Shown here in pieces: positions 1 through 11,098 of a stretch of 64,000 nt of DNA. The first letter of the stretch is position 1. The number at the start of each line of letters is the position of its first letter. The stretch spans positions 4,627,501 to 4,691,500 of the forward strand of contig NZ_WBOF01000001.1 of NCBI RefSeq assembly GCF_009569385.1, in the 5' to 3' direction. Origin of the DNA: Streptomyces kaniharaensis (GTDB lineage: Bacteria; Actinomycetota; Actinomycetes; Streptomycetales; Streptomycetaceae). The notes below the pieces were generated by a model that was given only the letters and a program-made list of their open reading frames with translations, was not told where the DNA came from and did not search any database. Made by a program: the position numbers and the translations under genes.

Positions 1-2560
<2,560 letters not shown>

Positions 2561-2669
2561 CAGACGCTCGCGTTCACTGTGTGGTTCCCGGGTAGCGAAC
2601 AGCTATCGCCGGCGAACACAAGAAACACTTATCAACTGAAAAGTGTGTATTCGCTGAATACCCGATAGG

Positions 2670-2788
2670 GTTTCGGTGGTCATAGCGTGAGGGAAACGCC
2701 CGGTTACATTCCGAACCCGGAAGCTAAGCCTCACAGCGCCGATGGTACTGCAGGGGGGACCCTGTGGGAGAGTAGGACGCCGCCGAAC
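2670..2788 (+). rRNA. 5S ribosomal RNA
   Basis: A 119-nt 5S rRNA begins GTTTCGGTGGTCATAGCGTG and ends with the complementary GCCGCCGAAC. The interior holds the conserved loop sequence CCGAACCCGGAAG. It follows the 23S gene by about 110 bases, the normal 23S-5S order of an rrn operon, and is followed at once by a strong terminator. Confidence 0.97.
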
Positions 2789-2796
2789 AATTATTC

Positions 2797-2838
2797 AAGG
2801 CCGCGGCCCCAGCGATTCGCTGGGGCCGCGGCCTTTTT
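2797..2838 (+). terminator. rrn operon terminator
   Basis: A perfect GC-rich hairpin (AAGGCCGCGGCCCCAGCG paired with its complement around a short ATTCG-type loop) runs into TTTTTGT. It ends the rRNA operon. Confidence 0.93.
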
Positions 2839-3014
2839 GTGTTTTGCGAACGTACACGGCCGGCAGGACCGGACCTCCGCTCGGACGCGGAGTGTTCCGG
2901 GATGCCGGACAATGGAGATGGTGCGCGGCCAGGAGGCCGGCACTGAGCCGCGTGAGGGCAGCGATGTTCGGCCCGTGCCGCGGCGAAGCTTAAGCAGCAG
3001 AAGGAGTCACCGCG

Positions 3015-5270
3015 ATGTCGAACCAGCCCCAGGACCGTCCCGAGCGTCGATCGGACGACGGCCGCGGCTACGAGCCCCGGTCCCGTGGGGGCTGGTCCAA
3101 CGACCGTGGCGGCTCCCGTCGTGACGACCGCCCCTCCGGTGGCTTCCGTCGTGACGAGCGTGACGACCGTCCGCGTCGGGACGACCGCCCGTCGGGTGGT
3201 TACGGCCGTGACCGTGACGACCGCGGTGGCTTCCGTCGCGATGACCGTCCGGCCGGCGGCGGTTTCCGCCGTGACGACCGCCCCTCCGGTGGCTACAACC
3301 GTGACCGTGACGACCGTGGCGGTTTCCGTCGCGATGACCGTCCGGCCGGTGGCGGCTACCGTCGCGACGACCGCCCCTCCGGCGGCTTCCGCCGTGACGA
3401 GCGTGACGACCGTCCGCGTCGCGATGACCGCCCGTCGGGTGGTTACGGCCGTGACCGTGACGACCGCGGTGGCTTCCGTCGCGATGACCGTCCGGCCGGC
3501 GGCGGTTTCCGCCGTGACGACCGCCCCTCCGGTGGCTTCCGCCGTGACGAGCGTGACGACCGTCCGCGTCGGGACGATCGCCCGTCGGGTGGCTTCCGTC
3601 GTGATGACCGTGATGACCGTCCGCGTCGCGATGACCGCCCCTCCGGTGGCTTCCGTCGTGACGAGCGTGATGACCGTCCGCGTCGGGACGACCGCCCTTC
3701 CGGTGGCTACAACCGTGACCGTGACGACCGCGGTGGCTTCCGCCGTGACGACCGCCCGTCGGGTGGCTTCCGTCGGGACGACCGCCCCTCCGGTGGCTTC
3801 CGCCGTGACGAGCGTGACGACCGTCCGCGTCGGGACGACCGCCCGTCGGGTGGCTTCCGTCGTGATGACCGTGATGACCGTCCGCGTCGCGATGACCGTC
3901 CGTCGGGTGGCTTCCGTCGGGACGACCGCCCCTCCGGTGGCTACAACCGTGACCGTGACGACCGTGGCGGCTTCCGCCGCGATGACCGTCCGGCCGGTGG
4001 CGGCTACCGTCGCGACGACCGCCCCTCCGGTGGCTTCCGTCGTGACGAGCGTGACGGCCGTCCGCGTCGCGATGACCGCCCGTCGGGTGGTTACGGCCGT
4101 GACCGTGACGACCGCGGTGGCTTCCGTCGCGATGACCGTCCGGCCGGTGGCGGCTACCGTCGCGACGACCGCCCTTCCGGTGGTTACAACCGTGACCGTG
4201 ACGACCGCGGCGGCGACCGTGGTGGCCGCTTCGAGGGCCGCCGGGACGACCGCGGTGGCTTCCGCCGTGACGACCGCCAGGGTGGCGCCTACCGCCGTGA
4301 CCGCGACGACCGCGGTGGCCGGGACTACGACGACCGCCGCGGCACGTACGAGCCCGTCAAGCGCCTGCCGATCCCGGAGGACGTCACCGGCTTCGAGCTG
4401 GACGCGGACGTGCGCCAGGAGCTCAAGAGCCTGCCCAAGACGCTCGCCGACGACGTCGCCCGCAACCTGGTGATGGTCGCCCGCCTGCTCGACGGCGAGC
4501 CGGAGGAGGCGTACCAGTACTCGCGCGTCGCGCTGCGGCTGGCCTCCCGCGTGGCGGCCGTCCGCGAGGCGGCCGGTTTCGCCTCGTACATGACCCAGCG
4601 CTACTCCGAGGCGCTGACCGAGTTCCGCGCCGCCCGCCGGATGACCGGCCGGGCGGACCTGTGGCCGGTGATGGCGGACTGCGAGCGCGGTCTGGGCCGC
4701 CCGGAGCGGGCGCTGGCGATGGCCGGCGAGGCCGAGGTCAAGCAGTTGGACAAGGCCGGCCAGGTGGAGATGCGCCTGGTGGCGGCCGGTGCCCGCACCG
4801 ACATGGAGCAGTTCGACGCGGCCGTGGTCACCCTGCAGAGCCCGGAGCTGGCCTCCAGCGCCGTGCACCCGTGGACCGCGCGGCTGCGGTACGCCTACGC
4901 CGAGGCGCTGATCGCGGCCGGCCGGGGCGACGAGGCCCGCGAGTGGTTCGCGAAGGCGGCCGAGGCCGACACCGACGGCTCGACCAACGCCTCGGAGCGG
5001 CTGGCCGAGATCGACGGCGTGGAATTCGTGGACGCCCTCGACCCGGAGCTCGCCGAGGAGGAGGCCGAGGCCCCGGCGAAGAAGCGTGGCGGCGAGATTG
5101 CCGACGACCGCGTGATCTTCGAGGACGAGGAGGACGTCGAGGAGTACTACGACGAGGACGACCTCGAGATCGACGAGGACTTCGACGGCGTGGTGCCCCA
5201 GCGCTCCGGTGACGCCAAGACCGACGCCAAGAGCGACGCGACCGACGTCGAGACCGACGCCAAGAGCTGA
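3015..5270 (+). CDS. Arg/Asp-rich repeat protein with C-terminal TPR-like domain
   Basis: This 751-aa protein has two parts. Residues 1 to about 446 are a low-complexity array built from variants of RRDDRPSGGFRRDERDD and GGYNRDRDDRG, probably disordered and able to bind nucleic acid. Residues from about 447 form a helical repeat domain starting VKRLPIPEDVTGFELD that looks TPR-like, followed by a very acidic tail (EDEEDVEEYYDEDD). The ATG follows AAGGAG with good spacing. It is monocistronic, just after the rrn terminator, and ends at a bidirectional terminator. The C-terminal half resembles a conserved actinobacterial protein of unknown role. RNA or ribosome association is inferred from composition and position only. 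Confidence 0.85.
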   Translation: MSNQPQDRPERRSDDGRGYEPRSRGGWSNDRGGSRRDDRPSGGFRRDERDDRPRRDDRPSGGYGRDRDDRGGFRRDDRPAGGGFRRDDRPSGGYNRDRDDRGGFRRDDRPAGGGYRRDDRPSGGFRRDERDDRPRRDDRPSGGYGRDRDDRGGFRRDDRPAGGGFRRDDRPSGGFRRDERDDRPRRDDRPSGGFRRDDRDDRPRRDDRPSGGFRRDERDDRPRRDDRPSGGYNRDRDDRGGFRRDDRPSGGFRRDDRPSGGFRRDERDDRPRRDDRPSGGFRRDDRDDRPRRDDRPSGGFRRDDRPSGGYNRDRDDRGGFRRDDRPAGGGYRRDDRPSGGFRRDERDGRPRRDDRPSGGYGRDRDDRGGFRRDDRPAGGGYRRDDRPSGGYNRDRDDRGGDRGGRFEGRRDDRGGFRRDDRQGGAYRRDRDDRGGRDYDDRRGTYEPVKRLPIPEDVTGFELDADVRQELKSLPKTLADDVARNLVMVARLLDGEPEEAYQYSRVALRLASRVAAVREAAGFASYMTQRYSEALTEFRAARRMTGRADLWPVMADCERGLGRPERALAMAGEAEVKQLDKAGQVEMRLVAAGARTDMEQFDAAVVTLQSPELASSAVHPWTARLRYAYAEALIAAGRGDEAREWFAKAAEADTDGSTNASERLAEIDGVEFVDALDPELAEEEAEAPAKKRGGEIADDRVIFEDEEDVEEYYDEDDLEIDEDFDGVVPQRSGDAKTDAKSDATDVETDAKS
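3120..4330 (+). repeat. Tandem coding repeats (RDDRPSGG/RDERDD type)
   Basis: About 1.2 kb of in-frame imperfect direct repeats lie inside the preceding gene. Units of roughly 30-60 bases such as GACGACCGCCCCTCCGGTGG recur more than 20 times with silent differences. That pattern suggests expansion by slippage or unequal exchange, with selection on the protein sequence. Confidence 0.9.
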
Positions 5271-5283
5271 GCCCTGAGCAACG

Positions 5284-5335
5284 AGTGAGGCCCTGCCGCA
5301 CCCCGGGAGTTCCCGGAGTGCGGCAGGGCCTCACT
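5284..5335. terminator. Bidirectional terminator between convergent genes
   Basis: A long hairpin has arms AGTGAGGCCCTGCCGCAC and the complement, extended by CCCGGGA/TCCCGG. It separates the repeat protein gene from the convergent DUF1015 gene and probably serves both. Confidence 0.85.
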
Positions 5336-5368
5336 GCGTTACGGCCCCGGCCGCGACACCGGTGCCGC

Positions 5369-6739
5369 TCAGCCCAGTTCGAGGCTACGCAGGACCAGCC
5401 CGGTGGCCGGCTTCGGCCCGAAGGAGGTCGACTTGCGCGGCATGGTGACGCCCTGCTCGGCCAGCCGCCGCACCACGCTCTCCCGCACCGGGTGCAGCAG
5501 GACGGCCGTGCCGCCGGTGCGGGCGGCCTCCCGTTCGGCGGCGACGGCGGTGTGCAGGTAGCCGATGTCGTCCGGGCCGTCGGGGACGTGCCAGGTGTGG
5601 TCGAGCAGGGTGGCGTGCAGGACGGTCGCGTCGAGGTGGCGCCACTCCTCGGGGCGGTCGTGCCGCACGGTGGCGTCGAGCAGGGCCTCCTCGGGCTCGG
5701 CGACGAGCCAGAAGACGCCGTCGCCGCCGGTCAGCACGAAGCCGTTCCCGCCGTGTCGCTTCTGCTCTGCGAGGGCCTGGAGCGCGGCGTTGAGCGGGCC
5801 GGGGATCTCCTTGACCTTCCACTGGTCGCCGAGCCGCTCCAGCGCCTCGGCCACCGGCAGCCGGTACAGCACACGGTGGATGGCCCGGACGCGCAGGGGG
5901 TAGCGGGCGGTGTCCACCAGGAGCACCATGCCGCGGTCCCACGGGCTGCGCGGGAGGTGACGGTGCTCGCGCTGGAGCCGCAGGTACATCTCCCAGCGGT
6001 GGTGGCCGTCGGCGATGAGTGCCCGGCAGCGGGAGAGGTCGCGGCCGATCTCGGCGGTGTCGCCGGGGTCGGTGACGGCCCAGAGGCGGTGGTGGGTGCC
6101 GTCGCTGGTGGCGGTGGCGAGCAGCGGGTCCTGCCGGACGGTGCGTTCGATCACACCGGCCGCTCCGCCGCTGCCCCGGTACGTGAGCAGCAGCGGTTCG
6201 AGGTTGGCGCGGGTGGTGCGCATCAGGCCGACCCGGTCGGCGACCGGCCGCGGCATCACGTCCTCGTGCGGGAGCACCACGCCGGCCTCGCTGCCGCTGA
6301 CCGCGAGGGCGCCGATCAGGCCGCGCTGCAGCAGCTCGGGGGAGTCGGCCGTGGCGGGTACGCGCTGCTCGTAGACGTAGAGCGCGGGCTCCGGGTCGGC
6401 GGCCAGGACGCCCTCGCGCTGCCAGTCGCGCAGCAGCCGTGCGGCGTGCCGGTACCGGGTGTCGCGGTCGGGGCGGTCGCCGCTGTCCTGGGGCTCGGGG
6501 CGCGGCAGGATCAGCCGGACCACGTTGTGCGGGTCGGCGGTCTCCAGGTCGAGCCGACGGCTGGGGTCGACGACGTCGTACGGAGGTGAGGTGACGGCGG
6601 CCAGGGCGCTGACCCGGTCGGGGACGTAGCGAAGGCCGCGGAACGGGGACAGGGACAGACCTGCGGTGGCGACGTGCCCGGGATCGCCGGGGCCGCCCTG
6701 CGGAGTCTCGGCTCCGTTCTCTGCACTGGAGGTGCTCAT
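5369..6739 (-). CDS. DUF1015 family protein
   Basis: The 456-aa product matches the DUF1015/COG4198 family. Recognisable elements are an N-terminal LSPFRGLRYVPDRV followed by TSPPYDVVDP, a mid-region ALIADGHHRWEMYLRL, and a C-terminal segment with VLHATLLDH. The family is widespread and thought to be an uncharacterised enzyme; function is unknown. The start is uncertain: ATG at 6739 (MSTSS) and ATG at 6748 (MPRM) both lack a clear Shine-Dalgarno, so the mRNA could be leaderless. It faces the repeat protein gene and is divergent from the TPR gene. Confidence 0.88.
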   Translation of the reverse strand: MSTSSAENGAETPQGGPGDPGHVATAGLSLSPFRGLRYVPDRVSALAAVTSPPYDVVDPSRRLDLETADPHNVVRLILPRPEPQDSGDRPDRDTRYRHAARLLRDWQREGVLAADPEPALYVYEQRVPATADSPELLQRGLIGALAVSGSEAGVVLPHEDVMPRPVADRVGLMRTTRANLEPLLLTYRGSGGAAGVIERTVRQDPLLATATSDGTHHRLWAVTDPGDTAEIGRDLSRCRALIADGHHRWEMYLRLQREHRHLPRSPWDRGMVLLVDTARYPLRVRAIHRVLYRLPVAEALERLGDQWKVKEIPGPLNAALQALAEQKRHGGNGFVLTGGDGVFWLVAEPEEALLDATVRHDRPEEWRHLDATVLHATLLDHTWHVPDGPDDIGYLHTAVAAEREAARTGGTAVLLHPVRESVVRRLAEQGVTMPRKSTSFGPKPATGLVLRSLELG

Positions 6740-6844
6740 TCTGGGCATCGTAACCGGGGACGCGTTGTTGGGAGATGGGAACACCTGTGCCGACGTGTGG
6801 GGCGGGTGGGCAGTCGAGGGGCCGAATCGAGGGCGAGGTACGGC

Positions 6845-7447
6845 ATGAACGACGGGTGGGAACGGGTGGACGGCGGCGGTCCGGCCGAGCCGGGCGGGCC
6901 GGACGGCGCTACCGGCGGGGGCGGTCCTGAGGGCGGCGGCGTGCCGGCGCAGGAGCGGTCGGGCGAGCCGGCCGGCGACGTGTACGACTGGTTCCGCCGG
7001 GGCGGGAAGCTGCTCGCCCAGGGCCACGCGGCGGCGGCCGAGCAGCTGCTGGCCCGGGCGGCGGCGGCCGAGCCGCACTCGCGCAGCATCCGGGAGACGC
7101 TGGCACGGGCACAGTTCGACGCCGGCTCGTACGCGGCTGCGCTGGAGAACTTCCGGGCCGTCGCGCTGGCCGATCCGTCGGACGACTACGCTCAGTTCGG
7201 TTGGGGCGTGGCGGCGGCCCGGATGGGCGACTTCGAGACGTCCGCCGAGCACCTGGCGCTGGCCGTGGCGATGCGGCCGGACACCGACCACTACCGGGCC
7301 GCGCTGCGGCAGACCCGGGCGACGCTGGCGGCACGAGCCGGGGCGTTCGGCCCGCTGCTGCCGGGTGCGCCCGGCTACCTGGAGCCCCCGGCGTCCGCGG
7401 CCGGCCAGGCCACGGACGAGCCCGACGGCGTCAACGGCGACGCGTGA
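6845..7447 (+). CDS. Small tetratricopeptide-repeat protein
   Basis: The 200-aa product has a disordered Gly/Pro-rich N-terminus (to about residue 35). A helical TPR-type region follows, with DVYDWFRRGGKLLAQGH, AAAEQLLARAAAAEP, YAAALENFRAVALADP and SAEHLALAVAMRPD. Such proteins act as scaffolds; the partner is unknown. It directly precedes the HAD phosphatase gene, as the TPR gene Rv1691 precedes Rv1692 in M. tuberculosis, so a shared operon is likely. ATG 6845 is preceded by GAGG. Confidence 0.82.
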   Translation: MNDGWERVDGGGPAEPGGPDGATGGGGPEGGGVPAQERSGEPAGDVYDWFRRGGKLLAQGHAAAAEQLLARAAAAEPHSRSIRETLARAQFDAGSYAAALENFRAVALADPSDDYAQFGWGVAAARMGDFETSAEHLALAVAMRPDTDHYRAALRQTRATLAARAGAFGPLLPGAPGYLEPPASAAGQATDEPDGVNGDA

Positions 7448-7497
7448 ACGGCGCAGTGAACAGCGCAGTGACCGATGCAGTGAACGCAGTGAATGAG
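7444..7497 (+). repeat. Short tandem repeat GCAGTGAA(C)
   Basis: Between the TPR stop and the HAD start, GCAGTGAAC or close variants occur five times (GTGAACGGC, GCAGTGAACAGC, GCAGTGACCGAT, GCAGTGAAC, GCAGTGAAT). Each unit carries a TGA or GTG, so the array may affect termination or reinitiation between the two genes. Confidence 0.7.
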
Positions 7498-7508
7498 GTA
7501 GAGCAGGC

Positions 7509-8549
7509 ATGACCGAGACGGCCACCACCGTGCGACGGACCGCCCCCGGAGGCAGTGAGCGCCCGCTCACCGAGGCGTACGACACGGCGCTGCTGGACCT
7601 CGACGGCGTGGTCTACGCCGGCCCGCACGCGATCGAGCACGCCGTGGACGCCCTGGCGGCCGCCCGGACGGTCGGGATGCGGCTGGCGTACGTGACCAAC
7701 AACGCCTCCCGCCCGCCGCGGGTGGTGGCCGAGCACCTGACCGAGCTGGGCGTGCCCGCAGCGCCCGCCGACGTGATCAACTCGGCGCAGGCCGCCGCCC
7801 GGGTCGTCGCCGAGAAGGTGCCGGCCGGGGCGAAGGTGCTGGTCGTGGGCGGCCTCGGGCTGGAGGAGGCGCTGGCCGAGCGCGGGCTGGTCGCGGTCCG
7901 CACGCTGGCCGAGGAGCCGCTCGCGGTGGTCCAGGGCTACGACCCGTCGGTGGGCTGGGCACACCTGGCGGAGGCCTCCTACGCGGTGCAGCGCGGGCTG
8001 CCGTGGGTGGCGTCCAACACCGACCTGACCGTGCCGACGGCCCGCGGCATCGCGCCGGGCAACGGGACGCTGGTGGCGGCGGTGCGGGCGGCGACCGGGG
8101 TGGACCCGGTGGTGGCGGGCAAGCCCCTGCCGCCGATGCACCGGGAGACCGTGCTGCGGACCGGTGCAAAGCGGCCGCTGGTGGTCGGCGACCGGCTCGA
8201 CACCGACATCGAGGGCGCGTTCAACGGCGGGGTGGACAGCCTGCTGGTGTTCACCGGTGTGACCACCGCGGCGCAGCTGCTGGAGGCCCCGGTCGAGCAC
8301 CGGCCGACGTACCTGGCGGCGGACCTGCGCGGGCTGCTGGAGCCGCACCCGGCGGTGGCGGCCGAGGACGGCGGCTTCCGCTGCGGCGGCTGGACGGCGC
8401 GGGCCCAGGGCAGCGTGCTGCGGCTGGACGGCGCTGGGGCGGACCGGTGGGACGGCCTGCGGGCGCTCTGCGCGGCGGCCTGGACGGCGCTGGACGCGGA
8501 CGGTGAGCCGGCCGACGGACGGAAGGCGCTGGCCGAGCTGGGGTTCTGA
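7509..8549 (+). CDS. HAD superfamily IIA phosphatase (NagD-like)
   Basis: The 346-aa protein belongs to HAD subclass IIA. Motif I is LLDLDGVVY near residue 30 (nucleophile Asp and general acid Asp), motif II is YVTNNAS, and the C-terminal motifs are AGKPLPPM and VVGDRLDTDIEGA. The subclass IIA cap lies between motifs II and III. The M. tuberculosis gene in the same position, Rv1692, encodes a glycerol-3-phosphate phosphatase, so membrane-lipid recycling is a plausible role here; substrate cannot be read from sequence. The ATG follows GTAGAGCAGGC. Confidence 0.92.
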   Translation: MTETATTVRRTAPGGSERPLTEAYDTALLDLDGVVYAGPHAIEHAVDALAAARTVGMRLAYVTNNASRPPRVVAEHLTELGVPAAPADVINSAQAAARVVAEKVPAGAKVLVVGGLGLEEALAERGLVAVRTLAEEPLAVVQGYDPSVGWAHLAEASYAVQRGLPWVASNTDLTVPTARGIAPGNGTLVAAVRAATGVDPVVAGKPLPPMHRETVLRTGAKRPLVVGDRLDTDIEGAFNGGVDSLLVFTGVTTAAQLLEAPVEHRPTYLAADLRGLLEPHPAVAAEDGGFRCGGWTARAQGSVLRLDGAGADRWDGLRALCAAAWTALDADGEPADGRKALAELGF

Positions 8550-8611
8550 CCGGGCCCAACGGCCGGGTCGGAGCCGAGGGCAGAGCAAGGGGCTGGGGGC
8601 CGGAGCCCGGG

Positions 8612-8959
8612 TCAGAGCAGGGTGCGCAGCCGCAGCAGGTCGCGGATGCTCGCCTCCAGCCTGACCCGGCCGCCGACCCATGCGGAGGCGAAGTTGAGCC
8701 GGCCGCCGACCAGGGCGAGGAGGTCGTCGCTGCTCATGGTGAGCCGGATCTCGGCGCGCTCGGCGGGAGCACCGGGCGCCGAGACGACGTCCTGGATCCG
8801 GCCGTCGCGCAGTCGCCCGGTGAAGGTCAGGTCGAGGTCGGTGATCCGGCAGCTGAGCGAGCGGTCGAGGGCCGCGGCCTTGCGGACGTCGCCGGTGGAC
8901 CTCGCCATGTTCCGGCTGAGCTGTTCCAGTGCCTCGCGGCACTCCTCGGCGTTCGCCAT
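8612..8959 (-). CDS. SCP2-like sterol/lipid-binding domain protein
   Basis: This 115-aa protein consists of a single SCP2-like domain: an N-terminal helix (MANAEECREALEQLSRNM), a beta-rich centre (CRITDLDLTFTGRLRDGRI), and the terminal LTMSSDDLLALVGGRLNFASAWVGGRVRLEAS signature. SCP2 domains bind lipids or acyl chains in a hydrophobic tunnel. It is on the opposite strand to its neighbours, so it is probably monocistronic. GGAGGAG lies upstream of the ATG (reverse strand). Confidence 0.85.
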   Translation of the reverse strand: MANAEECREALEQLSRNMARSTGDVRKAAALDRSLSCRITDLDLTFTGRLRDGRIQDVVSAPGAPAERAEIRLTMSSDDLLALVGGRLNFASAWVGGRVRLEASIRDLLRLRTLL

Positions 8960-9133
8960 GGCGGTGGATCTCCTCCCCGGGGGCCGGACTTTCGGCGGTC
9001 GGCGGCGGCGGTAGGTGCGGGGCCACGGTACCGCAGGCGGGTTTTGGCGGTAGCGTCGTCAGTGGAGTGCCCGGGACCGGCCGGGCACCGACGGCGACGG
9101 AGCGATGCGCGTAGGCGCTAAGGAGGCACCCGG

Positions 9134-9961
9134 ATGCTGCCGAGGACGGTGCGGGGAGTGGTGGAGGCCGCCGCCGTGGTGGTGGAGGAGGTCGGCAAGC
9201 GGGTCGTCGGGACGGCGGCCACGATCCTGGAACGGACCGGGGTCGACGTCGCCGAGGTGGAGCGCCGCCTGGGCGGGCAGTTCCCGCCGTCGGCGAAGAC
9301 GCTGCAGACGCTCGCCGAGGAGGCGGTCACCGCCGGACGGGCCGGGGTGGACCTGGCCGTCGGGGTGGCGCGCGGCGAGGTGGAGAAGGCCTTCGAGAAG
9401 GTCGGCGACCAGGTGACCAAGGTGGGCGTGGTGCTCGCCTACCTGGAGAGCAAGCTGCGGGAGGTCGAGGAGGGCGGCGTCCCGGCCGCGAAGCCGGGGG
9501 CGGAGGAGGAGGCCGAGGTGCCCGCGCCGGCGCCGCGGGCCGACGACCTGTTCGGGCGCGGCTGGGAGCTGCAGGACGAGCCGCCGGCGGCCCGGGCGGT
9601 GGGGCAGCCGATGGTGGCGGAGCGGGTGGAGGTGGACGAGCCGATCGAGGTCGACCCGCCGGTGGCGCCCGTCAGGGCCGCGGCCGCGAAGGCCCCGGCA
9701 AAGGCGGCCCCGGCGAAGAAGCCGGCCGAGAAGAAGCCGGCCGAGAAGAAGGCAGCTGCCAAGAAGGCGGACGCCCGGAAGACGGCCGCCGGGAAGTCGG
9801 CCGCCAAGACTCCGGTGAAGAAGACCGCCGTCAAGAAGACCGCCACCGCCAAGAAGACGGCCGCCGAGCCGGCCGCCCAGCCCAAGGCGCCCGCCAAGCG
9901 CACGGCGACGAAGAAGACCACCGTCCGCAAGGCCACCAGTACGAAGAACTCCGATGCCTGA
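9134..9961 (+). CDS. Conserved protein with Lys/Ala-rich histone-like tail
   Basis: The 275-aa product has an amphipathic N-terminal region (about residues 1-115, VVVEEVGKRVVGTAATILERTG then LAEEAVTAGRAGVDLAVGVARG). An acidic/proline linker follows, then a C-terminal tail (from about 190) rich in KKPAEKK, AAKKA and KTAVKKTA motifs like histone H1 or actinobacterial HU tails. Nucleic-acid binding by the tail is inferred. The ATG has a strong TAAGGAGG upstream. It overlaps the next small gene by 8 bases and likely leads the tlyA-nadK-recN operon. Confidence 0.83.
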   Translation: MLPRTVRGVVEAAAVVVEEVGKRVVGTAATILERTGVDVAEVERRLGGQFPPSAKTLQTLAEEAVTAGRAGVDLAVGVARGEVEKAFEKVGDQVTKVGVVLAYLESKLREVEEGGVPAAKPGAEEEAEVPAPAPRADDLFGRGWELQDEPPAARAVGQPMVAERVEVDEPIEVDPPVAPVRAAAAKAPAKAAPAKKPAEKKPAEKKAAAKKADARKTAAGKSAAKTPVKKTAVKKTATAKKTAAEPAAQPKAPAKRTATKKTTVRKATSTKNSDA

Positions 9962-10163
9962 CGACCCCGCACGAGGCCCTGTACGCGAGACCGCGCCGCT
10001 GCCGCTCGGCGTCGAGCTGACCCCGACCGGCCACCCCGCCGTGGACGCCGGGCTGGCCCGGCTGGAGGCGCTGGACGGGGTGCCGGCCGAGGCGCACGTC
10101 GCGGTGTACGAAGATGTTCACCAGCGGTTCGCCGACACGCTGGCCGCGCTCGACCAGGAATGA
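9954..10163 (+). CDS. Small conserved protein upstream of tlyA
   Basis: This 69-aa protein ends AVYEDVHQRFADTLAALDQE and contains LGVELTPTGHPAVDAGLARLEAL. Its ATG lies within the last codons of the preceding gene (8-base overlap), so translation is probably coupled. A small gene (Rv1693) occupies the same slot before tlyA in M. tuberculosis. Function unknown. Confidence 0.8.
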   Translation: MPDDPARGPVRETAPLPLGVELTPTGHPAVDAGLARLEALDGVPAEAHVAVYEDVHQRFADTLAALDQE

Positions 10164-10194
10164 CCTGCACGACCCCGTAGGAGCTGAAACACCA

Positions 10195-11007
10195 GTGGCA
10201 GTGGCACGACGCCGTCTCGACGCGGAGCTGGTCCGCCGCAAGCTGGCCCGGTCGCGCGAGCACGCGTCCGAGCTGATCGCGGCCGGTCGGGTGACCGTCG
10301 GCCGTACCACCGCGACCAAGCCGGCCACCCAGGTGGAGACCTCGGCGGCGATCGTGGTGGTCAAGGACGAGAACGACCCCGACTACGTCTCGCGCGGCGG
10401 CCACAAGCTGGCCGGGGCGTTCGCGGCGTTCGTGCCGCAGGGCCTGGTGGTCGAGGGCCGCCGGGCGCTGGACGCGGGCGCGTCCACCGGCGGCTTCACC
10501 GACGTGCTGCTGCGGGCGGGCGCGGCCCACGTGCTGGCGGTGGACGTCGGTTACGGGCAGCTCGCGTGGTCGCTGCAGAGCGACGAGCGGGTGACGGTGA
10601 TGGACCGCACCAACGTCCGCGAGCTGACCCTGGAGCTGATCGGCGGCACCCCGGTCGACCTGGTCGTCGGCGACCTGTCGTTCATCTCGCTGGGCCTGGT
10701 GCTGCCGGCGCTGGCCGGGTGCGCGGCCGAGGACGCCGACCTGGTGCTGATGGTCAAGCCGCAGTTCGAGATCGGCAAGGAGCGCCTGGGCAGCGGCGGG
10801 GTGGTGCGCAGCCCGCAGCTGCGGGCCGAGATGGTGCGCCAGGTCGCCGGGCAGGCGTGGGAGCTCGGGCTGGGCGTCCGCGCGGTCACCGCGAGCCCGC
10901 TGCCGGGGCCGTCCGGGAACGTCGAGTATTTCCTCTGGTTGCGCCGGGACGCCCCGCAGCTGGACCCGGCGGACGCGGACCGGGCCGTCGCCGAGGGCCC
11001 CCGATAG
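10195..11007 (+). CDS. tlyA: TlyA family rRNA 2'-O-methyltransferase
   Basis: The 270-aa product has an N-terminal S4 RNA-binding domain (about 5-65, RRRLDAELVRRKLARSREHA) and a FtsJ-type methyltransferase domain. The SAM-binding motif is LDAGASTGGFTDVLLRAG, and catalytic-type motifs VVGDLSFISL and LMVKPQFEIGK follow. TlyA methylates ribose in rRNA, and in mycobacteria its loss gives capreomycin resistance. The start is taken as GTG 10195 after GGAG; GTG 10201 is possible. It is followed by nadK in the conserved order. Confidence 0.95.
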   Translation: MAVARRRLDAELVRRKLARSREHASELIAAGRVTVGRTTATKPATQVETSAAIVVVKDENDPDYVSRGGHKLAGAFAAFVPQGLVVEGRRALDAGASTGGFTDVLLRAGAAHVLAVDVGYGQLAWSLQSDERVTVMDRTNVRELTLELIGGTPVDLVVGDLSFISLGLVLPALAGCAAEDADLVLMVKPQFEIGKERLGSGGVVRSPQLRAEMVRQVAGQAWELGLGVRAVTASPLPGPSGNVEYFLWLRRDAPQLDPADADRAVAEGPR

Positions 11008-11098
11008 GGTGCTCTGCGGACGACCGGTCCGTCATGCTGTGTGACGAGGCCGCACCGGGCCGAGGGCGGACCGGCAGGCTTAGGGAGAGGGCAGCGGC

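Noticed and set aside
2724..4868. 714-aa minus-strand ORF with Thr/Val/Ala repeats
   Set aside because: It is the exact antisense of the RDD repeat gene. The repeats in the real gene keep this frame open, and there is no ribosome site or sensible composition.
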